Shown piece after piece: positions 18,914-29,470 of a stretch of 40,421 nt of DNA (position 1 is its first letter; each line of letters starts with the position of its first letter). The position numbers and the translations under genes were made by a program. The stretch lies in NCBI GenBank assembly GCA_015501075.1, contig JADNYJ010000296.1, positions 1 to 40,421 on the forward strand. Reading direction: 5' to 3'. The notes beneath the pieces were generated by a model. The model was not told the DNA's origin. It did no database searches and saw only the letters and a list, made by a program, of their open reading frames with translations. This stretch comes from Gymnopilus junonius. Taxonomy: Eukaryota > Basidiomycota > Agaricomycetes > Agaricales > Galerinaceae.

Positions 18914-20092
18914 AGTTGTTGGCGGTTGGATAGGGAGATGAGTGAACAGGTCTAAGGGTTATAGTATTTATGGCAACCCATCATTTCCAGCGTATACCGC
19001 GTGCTCCTAATGGGGTTAGCGGACCAAAAAAAAACTATGCTTCATGCCGTCAGTCGCAGCAGATGAGCGCACACTGCCTTGTCGAGATTGAGCGAAATAT
19101 AGATACGGCACCAAGTCATGGCAAGGTCACCCTATAGTGAAAAAAAAGGAAAAAATAAAAATCAGTCTCGTACGAAGAAAATTTTCATGCTGACATGCCG
19201 ATGCCAAATGAAACGGAATGGTTGTCACTTCGGAGAAGGGTTTTGGTTGCATTGGCATGTGAACTAAAAGGGGGAGAGAGCAACGGCTAGATAGAATTAG
19301 TAAACGTAGATATCAGTAATCCGCCAAACCAATTTAAAACGTACATCGACTAGCATTTAATCATCAAGGAGACTAGAGACCAGACTGCGCTCCTGCCATT
19401 ACTCCGGTTTCTCATCAATCGCCGCTCCAACTAGAGTGGCGTCTGCCGGGTGGTGGGATCAAGCAAATGGCGTGAGTAGCGGTCCTAGTGCTTGTGAACG
19501 GGCAAGGGGGTCGATAAGAACGGATGGATAGTCCAACATTCATCGGATACTAATAACAACTATCATTAGCCACAAAGCGAGTCTAACAAGACATTGTTGA
19601 CAAGCAGCCCATAACGCAGCACCTCTAAAGGGGAATTAACGGACAGCGGATAGCGACTGTCCTCCCGAAAAGTGAAATAACGGAAAGGAAGGCTCTTGGC
19701 CAGATAACTGGGTGGTCTGCGACTCAAATGACACCTTGAGACGCCCCACGGATAATCCAAACACAAAAAGAAAAAGGATTGCAGTAGCACTCACGTCGAA
19801 AAACAAAACCCATCGACATTATTCCCTCGTCCAGCGGCTATCCCAGATGTCGATACCATATTTCCTTTTTCGCGCAGGTTTCGGCCCCTGTAAAGGACAG
19901 ATTTCCATCCTCCATCTATCACCGCCAATTCTAAATCCAAAGTCCCGATTGCAGGGAAGGGAGAAATGAGGAGGAAAGTAAGGTGTATGCTTAGAGATGT
20001 CGAATCGATGTTGATAGTGAATAAAAAAGAAATCGCTTGTTATCGTGATGGTCGTTTGCCTCGAGGCTCGGGTGAGGGAGAGAAGGTCAACA

Positions 20093-20104
20093 TGACGTCA
20101 CGTG
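20093..20104. promoter_or_regulatory. Overlapping CRE and E-box (TGACGTCACGTG)
   Basis: TGACGTCA, the palindromic bZIP/CREB site, overlaps CACGTG. It is 1.2 kb from the nearest start codon (18913), so its target is unclear. Confidence 0.3.
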
Positions 20105-20191
20105 GAATCGGATCCGGGACGAGACGTGTGACCGTTGACGCGTCGCGTAATAAGCGCGTGACGGACGCGACTATCCGATAATCCGTTGTTC

Positions 20192-20213
20192 CGAGTTTTG
20201 GATTCAAAACTCG
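20192..20213. repeat. Perfect hairpin, 9-bp arms
   Basis: CGAGTTTTG GATT CAAAACTCG, perfect arms with a four-base loop, about 260 bp beyond the stop codon of the leftward large gene. Could sit in its 3' region; no function assigned. Confidence 0.5.
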
Positions 20214-20474
20214 CTTTTCAACTTGCACCTCCACAACTCAATGAAAGAATACAATTACATTCAACTTGTACAAGCTACAATACTTTATTTCAACACCACG
20301 TCGAGTACACTCAAATATTCGTCCAACTACAAGATCAAACTTACATGATCGTCCAAAGATCATACTTAAATCATAAATGACAAAAAATACAAGGCTCAGC
20401 GCTCAGCGTTCAGCGTTCGAGAACCAACCACCTCCCCTTCCCGTACCACTCCACTAAATAACCCTCATGGTCCT

Positions 20475-23400
20475 CTAATCCCGCTCCATAACCATCTCAA
20501 CTTCCCCGGCAACAGCAGCCATATCATCCAACGCCAGCCTAAGGTCCCCATCCTCCCCGCGCTCAGCCAGAGCATCCGCCAACGCCTGCCCCAGATCTTC
20601 CTCTGGTTCGCCTACAGTCCAGAACGACGGCACGACCATGAAGATCTCTTCAACATACCAGAACGTCGGGGATCTCGGCTGGTGCTGCTGGTCCTTCTTT
20701 GACTCTTGAGCTTGTGATTGTCCTTGGGTATTTTCTCCTTCACCGGAAACTACAGCCGCACCACCCCGCCCGCGTCCTCTTCCTCTCCCGCCTCTCCCGC
20801 CCTCTCCGCCAGCAGCCCCTCTTCCTCCGCCTCCTCCTCCCCTCCCACCTCTTCCCCGGCCCCTTCCCCTCGCACCAGCTTTCGGTTTCTCCCAAATATC
20901 AAAAGGGTTGATAGTAGGCACCAGTTGGACCCACGTCCCCGCCAACCCCATGCCCACGGAAATGTTCTCCGCAACGCGGGGGTCGACAAGGAGGGTGACA
21001 TCGTCTTTCAAGGCATCGTGTGCGTATTTGGCTCTGCGCCGCTGGATCTCGCTCACCTCGTGTTCGAGAGCAGATGGGGATGGGACTTCTTCGGTTTTCT
21101 CTTCCTCTTCCACGTCTTCCGCTGCAGCAGAAGAGGCAGGTAAAGAAGAAGAAGAAGGCAGCGGCCCAGGACCCTGTACCTGCGGCGTCCTATACTCCCC
21201 ACTACACCCCGCATCCACTTCCTCCCACTCCCTCCACACCTCCAATGTCACCCTCGCGAACTTATCCACCAAATCCTCCTCAACACCTCTCATCCTCCAC
21301 CCCCTCTCCCTCAAGCGCTCTATCGCCTTGTCCTCCCCGGCCCCCACCACCTCCTTCACTCTACGCATGCTCCTCTCCACCACGCCCACAGGGGCCTTTT
21401 CGCCCCCAGGCTCGAAGCATAGAGGGAACACGGACATGGGGCCGAGGATGGGCAGGAGAGGTTGGGTGGGCGGGCCGAACCATGCGTCCATAACGGCTTT
21501 TTGTTGTGCGGGGGTGGGGTCGGAGGGGCCGTTGGGGTGCGACCAGTCTGTGGGGAGTGTATCTGGGTAAGAGGTGTCAGTTGGGTTGGGAGGGTCGTCG
21601 TCGGGTGCGGTGGCCCAATTTGGCGCGTCTGCGGTGTGCTTGGGCTGCTTGGGTTGTTGCTCTTCGGTTGGTAGGAGGGTTGGTTCTGGTTCTGCCCCTG
21701 CTTGTGGTTGAGCAGACGACGCGTTTTCACGCGTTTTTTCAGCTGATTTAACGATCCCTTCGTTGCTCTTTGAGATGGAGATATCTTCCACCTCAACGCG
21801 CACGCTCTTCCCTTCCTGCATTCCCTTAACATCCAGCACCTCCTCAATGAACCCGCCCTCACCAGCTGCACTCTCCAGAGGCTCGACATACCCAGGCGAA
21901 GTGGGCGACATGATCTGGATCCCAATATCCCCTTCCAAATCATCCGCACTGATATCCAACACATTCTCATCCTCTTCTTGAACACTGGAAAGAGAAGTAG
22001 AAGATTCATCATTGTCGGTGTCGGGAGGAATACCAAGGTCTGCAGGGTCAGCGGGCATGAGCTGGACATTCTCAGCGCGCAGCTCAGCTTCGAAGCGGCG
22101 CATAGCTTCTTCCTTCGTTTCCGTTTCTTGTCCCTCTTCACCTCCCTCAGCACCAACACCAACACCATCTCTCATCTGCTCAGGAATAACCCACACCTCC
22201 TGCACCCATCTCATTCCCCAAACGCCTTTACACCCCCTCCCCACCACATCCGGAAAACTCCTACACAACCACCCCGTCTTGGGCACCTCCTCCACCGCCC
22301 TCTGCGCAATGTGCACCGCAGCCCTCAACTCCCTCCCCAACTCGGGCAACGCCCTCACTCTCACCAAAAACTCCAAAAAGAACGCTACGAGCCTCGGGAG
22401 GGAGGTCAAGTAGATGTGGGAGTATATGAGGCCTTGGAGGTGCATGTAGGACGAGAGGAAGATTTTGATGGAGAGGGAGGGGGAGAAGAGGAAGGAGAGG
22501 AGTTTGGATTGGCGTTGGGATGAGGCGAGGGAGAGGAGGAGAGGGACGTGGGCTTGAGACGCGATAGGGATGGGGCGGATGTTGTATAGTGCGTAGGGCG
22601 GACGTGGGGGGATGCGTTTGTGTTTTGGGGGTTGAGGGGGTCGGCGGGAGGGTGAGTCTGCTTCTTTGTCTTCTTCTTCCTCTTCTGGTTCTGGTTCTGG
22701 TTCTTCTTCGTCCGAGTATCTTGCTCGTGGAAACTCATCCTCAGAGTCGGATTCGACCGTTGCTTTTTTTCTCCTTCGACTTTCGGTGTAAGTCGACCCT
22801 GCTACTCGAGGGTCTTCGCCTGCATAGCCTTTCACCTGTATGGGTGAATCAGGCGGGGCACTACCGAAATCCGAAGACGCGTCGTCGTCGTCATCTTCGT
22901 TGTCGTCCTCTCCTTGGAGGTCTGTGCGGATCCATACGGGCGTTGAGCCGAGGAGACCTATGTAGAGGCGGAACTGGAAAAAGGGTGGGAGGGAGATTAG
23001 ATTAGATGTGATTAATCCGAAATTGATGTGATGACGTGAATGGTGATCAAGAAGACGGTACAATGGACGGATTGGGAAACAGCGACAGCGAAGAGAAGAA
23101 GAAAAAGAAAGACACGTAGGAAGAAGGAGTAAGGGAGAAGTCGATTTGGGCTTACCTGATCCCAGAGGTAACGCAGACGCGAGGAAGATGGAGGCCATAT
23201 GCGGCCTGTCCCTGAATTCCGTAGCTGCCATGTGGATCCTATCGGTGGGCGAGAGGTTGCTGAAAAGATTTTAGTATACGTTGGCCAACCAAAAAAGAAA
23301 AAGAAAAGAAAAAGAGACTGACGCATCGTATATCCTGCCCTGCCTGAGATCCTCACCTTCCTCCCACTGCTCCCACCAGACCTTCTTAGCAAAGAGGAGC

Positions 23401-23913
23401 AGCTGTTGTCTCTTCTGCTCCTGCGCGCGCTCGATGGGGTCCTTGATGGTTCTGTAGTCAATAGGCCCTTTACCCTTCTCTCCCTTCCCAACCCCTCCAG
23501 CTTTCTTCTTCTTCTTCTTTTTCTTCTTCCCCTGCCCTCCATACCCATCTTCCCCATCCCCTTCCTCCCCATCCTCATCTCCATCCACTACATCCGCGGC
23601 CTTTGACCCAGGCGAGGCCTTGGTCTTCCTCACGTCCGTATTATGCGCCACGCGCAAGCGCACGGTGGGAATGCCTAGTCCGTCGATCTCGACGCCCGGT
23701 GTCGGGGTCGGTGAAGATCTGGATGCCGTGTTCTTTGAATTGGGAGAAGGGGAGGATGGAGATGCCCTCTGGGGCGGCTGGGAAGGGCGGGAAGCGGAAT
23801 GCGGGAGTGGTGGGTTCGGGTTCGGGCTGGGTAGATTCGGGTGGGGGTATGGGTATGGGTATAGGGGTATCGCTGTTGTCGGTGATGACTGCAGCTGGGG
23901 GTGGATCGGACAT
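20475..23913 (-). CDS. Large unknown protein with RGG-rich C-terminus; exon 1 frameshift
   Basis: Exons (leftward) 23357-23913, 23156-23259 and 20475-22973, introns 97 and 182 nt. Phases agree only if one base in exon 1 is surplus (extra C near 23694, between ACCGGG and GTCGAG): upstream the frame reads FKEHGIQIFTDPDTG, downstream EIDGLGIPTVRLRVAHNTD. Without it the product is about 1,052 aa. Visible parts: Pro-rich start; lysine run; conserved-looking SRPPIGSTWQLRNSGTGRIW and FRLYIGLLGSTPVWIRTDL across the second splice; acidic low-complexity centre; a helical block (RVRALPELGRELRAAVHIAQ); then VDPRVAENISVGMGLAGTWV, an RGG/GGRG repeat suggesting RNA binding, and WYVEEIFMVVPSFWTVGEPE. I do not recognise the family. 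The frameshift is either an assembly error or recent inactivation; the 3 kb of intact downstream frame favours error or a very young lesion. Confidence 0.7.
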
Positions 23914-24543
23914 GGTGGTGGTTGGAAAAAGGAAGCGCTGGGCCAGATACTTAAATAAGACTGCTTGTGTGGCTCAAGCTGACACGATCGGAGGTCCAAA
24001 AACGCGTCTGCTGCAATTATCATTTATCACCGCGGCTATTTTTATCGTCTTGTTATCTCATCTATGCCATCTAATCTAATCACTGTTATTTAAATAATAG
24101 CTGCAGACCATCTTCATGCTGTCTTCCCTGCTGTCAAATGCAAACACAAACGGCGTATATTTGTATTGCGCGCCATTGTCCTATCCCGCCGCCCGACGAA
24201 CAATGGCGCGCCATTGTACACGTGACACACGCGTGTGGGTAAAACGATTTGGCGTGGGAAAACTGCAGGACGCCGCATGGAGATCTGACCTGCCTTGATT
24301 CGGAGAAAATTGAAAGGGGCTTGCTTGCTTCCTCGTTCTTCTCTCCTTCAGTCTGTTTCGTGCCTCGAGGACTGAGCATTTCCTAACATCTACATAACAC
24401 CACTGTCACTTGCTTGCCTACCCGATATCTCATCCTCCCTGTCTTTCGCGTATCTCAAGAACAGAGATCCTGCCATAGCTTGTTCGCCCACCCAGTGATA
24501 ATCCAAATCAAACGCGTACACCACCACTAACGCTACATCCACC
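23914..24543. promoter_or_regulatory. Divergent promoter with three ACGCGT boxes and a GGCGCGCC palindrome
   Basis: The 630 bp between the two large genes carries ACGCGT (MluI cell-cycle box, bound by MBF in yeasts) at 24002-24007, 24229-24234 and 24512-24517. It also has a perfect 16-bp palindrome CAATGGCGCGCCATTG at 24201-24216 with a half site GCGCGCCATTG at 24168-24178. Coordinated G1/S expression of both genes is an inference only. Confidence 0.45.
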
Positions 24544-27375
24544 ATGGTATTCGGCTTTTTCTCCCGCAAACCGGCGCCAAACCCCACTCCTGACACCGTC
24601 GAAGCTGGTCCTTCGACCACCCCATCTCCCTCCCTCTTCTCCTTCAAATTCCCCTCCAAATCCCAAAGCCAAACACAGCTGCACACACCAGCACCTTCCA
24701 TCGATGCAACTGCGTCCGCACGGCCCAGCATCAGCCTCAACGAGCCAGAGCCCATGCTGGTCGACTCTACCCCTAATGCCGACGCAGATTCCGCCTCTGT
24801 CGATGGTGCTACATCGGCTAAAGCCAAAGGCAAAGCACGAGCCAAGACCACTACTACTACTGCTAAACTCAAGGCCCCTCCCAAGCCCCGCAAACCGCGC
24901 GCTAAACCGCAGCCCAAGAAAGGACCACCAGCCCCTATAACCAAACCCGAACGCGCCTCCCCCGACCCTCCCGGTCCAGCAGACACACCTTCCCCTGGTG
25001 CATCACCCGCACCCGGCGTGCACCTTCAGCTCCCAGAGGAACCCCAAGTCGACGGCGATGGTGACGCAGAGCCCACACACGAAGTAGTCACCGACCCAGC
25101 CAAACTATACGCGCTCATCTCCTCCGTCCCCGCGCAGACACTACACAGCTACACCCTCACACACCTCTGTCCTCCCCCGCCTTCTCCTTTCCCCTTACAC
25201 CCCTCCGCCATCTCCTCCTTCCCCTACGACCTACCCAACCCCAATTCCCTCGCCTCATTGACCTCCTTAATCCAAAAACAAAAACAGAACACTTCACCAC
25301 AACACCACCCGCCCCCACCTTCCTCGGCCACCCTCACCCACTTAACCCAATTCTTCGCCTCCCTGACCCCTCCCCCCAAACTGCACTGCGTGCGATGCCA
25401 CAAGGCCTACTTCGAATTGGAGAACGACGACCGGGCGTGTCGCGTGCCGCATGACGATGACAGTGCCATTGTTGAACGCGTCACGGTGACAAAGGGCGGG
25501 GGCGGGGGCGGAGGGGGCACGAGGGGGAGGGGCAAGGATGTGTTGGCGGAGTATGAGACACTCTGGGGGTGTTGTGGGCGTACGACGGAGGGGGATGGGG
25601 ATATGGGTCCCCCTGATGGGTGGTGTTATGAGGGAGCGCATACTGTGAGTTGGTGTTTCTATTTCTATCTTTGTTTTATTTTATTTTGCCTTTTTTCTCT
25701 TACCTTTTCTTCATATTTTCTGACCGATGGCTAACACCCTACCTTCCTTCCCTATCGCAAACAGACGGACACCCGCCGCGCCCGATTCCGTGCCGACTCA
25801 ACGCCCCAAGACGATAAACTGACTTCATGCCTCTCCCTCCGTTGCCCAGGACATACCACCACCACCACCGCCTTCGCGCATCCCACCCCACCCTCCCGGA
25901 GCCCCCGCAGCGTACGCAGTACGAGGACACACGTGAAACATCACTCCAGCACCTCTTCGGTGTCTTTGTACACTACTGCCATCCCACAAGCCAACGCCAT
26001 CCCACAAACCAATGGCCACCCTCAGGCAAGTGCGAGACCGCCTGTGTCTGCGTCCGCCTCTGCTGCTTCGGCATCGACTGCTACTATGTCTGTGTCTGTG
26101 TCGGCTGCTGGGTCGAGGAAGAGGAAGAGGAGTGGGGTGGATATGGAGCGGGATGTGTTTATGAAAGGAGAGGAAGAAGAGGAGGAGGAGGAGGAAATGG
26201 CGACTGCATCTCCTAAACTCAAACCCAAAGCAAACCCCAAACAACAAAGGAAGAGGACAGAAAGCGTGATGAGCACTAAACCCCGACCTGCTAAACGTGC
26301 TAAATCTGGGTCTGTGTCGGCGTCTGCACTGAGGAAGGCAAAGGAGGAGGAGGAGGAGGAGAACGCTGGACCTCGAAACGCAGAGGAAGAAGAAGAAGAG
26401 CAGGAGGACGAAGAGGAGATACAGGAAGACGAAAAACAGGAAGAAAACAAAGATGGAGATGAAGACGAAGACGAAGATAAGATGGCCGTGGATACGGACG
26501 AAGCTGAAGCTGAAGCTGAACCCGCTCCTCCTATCTCGCCGCCCAAGTCACCCCGCCGGAGTGCGAATGCGAACGCCAGCGCGCGTACGAGCACAGGTAC
26601 GACTGCAAAGCCAAAATCGACAGCCAAGGCCAAGTCCAAGTCCAAGACGAACGCGAACGCGAAAGGGAGGATGAGCCCGCCGCCTGTGCCTGTGAGCTCA
26701 TCCGAGTCCATGCCAGCCCCAACCTCCACTCCAACTAACAAAACCCAAACCCGAAGTCAAACCCAAAGCCCGAGCAATTCGAAATCAAAATCAAGATCAA
26801 ACCCAAACCCAAACCCAAAGACCAACCCCACCCAACGCAGCCCACTCTCCGCGTCATTCACCCTCGTCTACGGGAGCGCGAGCGGGAGTGGGATGGATAT
26901 TACCACGAACGCTGCTACCCCTACTGACCCCTCCGAAGGCGAGGGCGACAGGGAAGGCGAGGAGGAAGAGGAAGATGATGGAAATGGCGAGATCATCGTC
27001 TCCCCTTCTAAAGCTAAAGCTAAAGCTAGAGGAGCGGCGGCTACACTTACACCTGCACATACAGCGGGGAAGAAAATGTCCTCGACTTCGACTTCGACGC
27101 TTAGGAAACAGAAGACTCAGACTCAGACTCAGGCCCAGATCCAGACGCGAACGCGAACGCGAAGCCCGCCCAAGGCGTCCGCGTCCGCGTCTTCTTCCAG
27201 TTCTTCTGTGGTGCCTGTAAAAGGGGCGGGGAAGGTAGCTGCTATGGCTGCCAAGATTGATTCTGGTACGGGGAGCCAGAGCCAGACATCAAGCTCGGGC
27301 AGGAGGGTGGGGAAGAGGACGACGGCGAGGAAGTTGGGCGAGGTTGTGGATACTAGTGTTGAGGGTGAGAGATGA
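24544..27375 (+). CDS. CHORD-like zinc-binding protein with long charged tail
   Basis: Exons 24544-25644 and 25765-27375 over a 120-nt intron (GTGAGT..AACAG) give 903 aa. Residues about 170-270: KLYALISSVPAQTLHSYTLT, helical. Residues 282-366 carry C282-x2-C285H, C299-x3-H303, then after a Gly8 loop W341-G-C343-C344 and W360-C361-x4-H366. This order (CxxC, CxxH, WxCC, C..H) recalls CHORD zinc modules, although the spacing is not exactly that of the family. The exon boundary falls immediately after H366-T. The remaining 530 residues are low complexity: acidic runs, Ser/Ala/Lys blocks, many NLS-like clusters (SRKRKR, KRAK). Probably nuclear. No family name assigned; the head-to-head neighbour is also low complexity. 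Confidence 0.75.
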
Positions 27376-28107
27376 GGCCTGGGGTGGGGCGAGAGTGAGG
27401 AGGAAGAGGAGGAGGAAGAGGAGGAAGATGGCGGCCACCGACTGTTTCACGGCTCCTCTTTCGCCTATTGTTTCTTTGTCTAATCAGGCTCTGGCATGAT
27501 CGGATTCAATTCGATTCATTGGGCCATTAATATGCGGGCCCATTTGAACATCTGAACGATTGAATAGCAATCATTCGAATTTCAAACCTTTTTTACGAAT
27601 ATATATATCACGACGCAATACTTGCACACCTACTTACTCACTTACTTACTCAGGACAAACAAATTCAAGATGAAATCTCTCCCCTCCTCTCTTTTTTGAT
27701 TTTTTTAATATCTAGTATGTACGTAGTTTGCTGTAAATACTGTATCCCAGCTCGTACCGACGTTCCCTTCTCTCTTCTTCTTTATCACACTGACTTTGTA
27801 TTTTATTTCTTTTTCTTGGTATTTCTTCTAAATGATCATCACTGACAGTGTCCACAAACTCCGCTGTATCGACAAGTCCTCTGCATGAAATCTTGATGTA
27901 AACCAGACTGCAACATGTTCATGTCATGGTCTACCTCTTTTACTTCAACCACTGGCAACCACCCATTCTTCTTGCATCACTTCTGCGCAAATGATTTATC
28001 CAACTAGCAAAGCGCGTCTTGTGTAAATCTAAGCAAAAACACTCCAAGTTTGCTTTCGAAAGCCCTCCTGTCGAGATCCAACTACTTTGTTTCTCATTCA
28101 CGACTGT
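27376..28107. other. Intergenic, no gene seen
   Basis: AT-rich 3' flank with pyrimidine tracts between convergent transcripts. Nothing coding recognised. Confidence 0.5.
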
Positions 28108-28442
28108 TTACTGGGCAGGAAACCCAAATGTTGTATATCCCGGGCCAGTTCTTTTGGTCGCAATGTTCAGTAAAAGGATGGAAATAAGAACCCATGATTA
28201 CTCACTGTCAATTGTTCTGGCGGAGCAATCACACCCATTGGTATCTCTTTCTTGTAATGTTCTTCAGCTAAAAGTAGAAGAGCCAGCTCCGCATTTGGAT
28301 CATTCTCCATCTCCGGGACAGTATTAGTAACATTGCGAAGATGTGGCCCCTCTTCGGATACGGTTTTGCCTTGAGCATGAACTGGTTCCTCATTAGGCTT
28401 TTGGAGGTTAAGGTGCATGTTCTTGGAAAGTAAAGTAGACAT
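28108..28442 (-). CDS. Small hypothetical protein
   Basis: Exon 1 (leftward) 28206-28442, starting MSTLLSKNMHLNLQKPNEEP, ends exactly at GTGAGT. With the CCCAG acceptor at 28111-28115 the next codon is TAA (28108-28110), giving 79 aa. The protein is hydrophilic with one aliphatic helix (DPNAELALLLLAEEHYKKE), and has no signal or membrane span. Family not recognised. About 85 bp upstream a CGACGCGTCG palindrome (28527-28536) contains an ACGCGT box. The second exon holding only a stop codon is inferred; other acceptors are possible. Confidence 0.5.
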
Positions 28443-29062
28443 TATGTGACTAGGTTGAATGGAGAGGACAGTAAGAAGTCGAGATGGAGAAGGTAAGAAA
28501 TTGAAAAGCAATTGCAAGCCCCTAAGCGACGCGTCGACTTAAATTACTTGATGCGCTGCACGTGATGGAGAAACGCGAAGGGTCACCAGCATCCTGTCAC
28601 TACCTTCCTTTTTTGGAGGGACAATGAAGAGGTAGGAAAGAATTCAAAGAAAAAAGGAAGAAGATGTACAAAAATCTCCCCAATTTATCTTATAAAGTAC
28701 TCCAGGTTAGAAATTTTAGGCCACAGTAGTGAGCTTGACACGGAAGGTCACTCAACTTGAACAATATAGCAGTCAGCACCTAAAATTGGAAAGTTCAAAG
28801 CAAGTTCGAAGGCGCTTGTGGCAAACACTCATGCTGGAAGCCTATAGTAATATGCAGTCATACTCTCATATACCACTGGACCAAACAGATCACTTGCTTA
28901 GTATTTTTTTCTCTATCCAATTCAATCATCTTTCGAGCATCACGCCGTCTTATCATTTCTAAACATCGAAGCCGTGTTATTCCCATGCTGTTGCATTCTA
29001 AAGGCTAAAAAAATTGGTATGGCAAAATTACGAAATGAATTTTGGTGGATTCTTCCTGATAC
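28443..29062. other. Intergenic, no gene seen
   Basis: Upstream flank of the small leftward gene and 3' flank of the next one. A 77-codon frame at 28729-28962 has no ATG and no resemblance to anything known. Confidence 0.4.
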
Positions 29063-29403
29063 TTAGTACAGTACATATTCTTCACAGACCTTGTCATCAA
29101 CTGGTCGTACCAAGCACTTTTCAAGAGTATCACTAATACCTACTATTACACGTCTCTAAAAAACATGCGATCTCCTCATCGCTAACTTTCAAAGTTTCAA
29201 GGTTATTATTTACATCGCAGCAGGTATTGATCAATTCCAACAATTGAGAGCAGAACTCATAACACTCAATAATGTAAGAATATGATACCAATCTGTGAAT
29301 TGTGTGAACAAGACTTAACTTGCTTTAGCCAGTGGACTTGGAAAGGCGGCGGTTCGCTAATCCGGTGAACACTGTTGATCCGAAGAGCGAATTGGGCAGC
29401 CAT
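29063..29403 (-). CDS. Small hypothetical protein, head-to-head with LARP7-like gene
   Basis: Exons (leftward) 29320-29403, 29144-29264 and 29063-29100 give 80 aa beginning MAAQFALRINSVHRISEPPP. Introns are 55 nt (GTTAAG..TTGAG) and 43 nt (GTAGGT..CCAG) and all phases fit. The rest reads as an amphipathic helical protein with several cysteines (CSQLLELINTCCDVNNNLET, SDEEIACFLETC). I do not recognise the family. Its ATG is only 67 bp from that of the rightward LARP7-like gene, so they must share one compact promoter, and a functional link is worth considering. A short helical subunit of a larger complex would fit. Exon 2 could also begin one acceptor later. Confidence 0.5.
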
Positions 29404-29470
29404 CGTCAACAGAGCCAAATATCCCAATACTAGCTCTGCTTAGACGTCTTCAAGTGTCAAAGCATCCAAG

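Larger units (their letters stand above)
18914..20474. other. 1.5 kb intergenic, no gene seen
   Basis: Promoter side of the DUF6699 gene and 3' flank of the large leftward gene. Around 20093-20104 it holds an overlapping TGACGTCACGTG (CRE plus E-box), and near 20138 a cluster of CpG-rich ACGCGT and GCGCG motifs. No coding exon recognised. Confidence 0.45.

Noticed and set aside
23271..24023. 250-codon frame starting at 24023 as the N-terminus of the large leftward gene
   Set aside because: The first 100 residues are unlike protein and start beyond a better ATG (23913) whose frame reads ILPFSQFKEHGIQIFTDPDTG.
26022..26741. Long antisense frame opposite the CHORD-like gene
   Set aside because: Mirror of the low-complexity repeats on the coding strand (Ser/Ala runs); no independent features.
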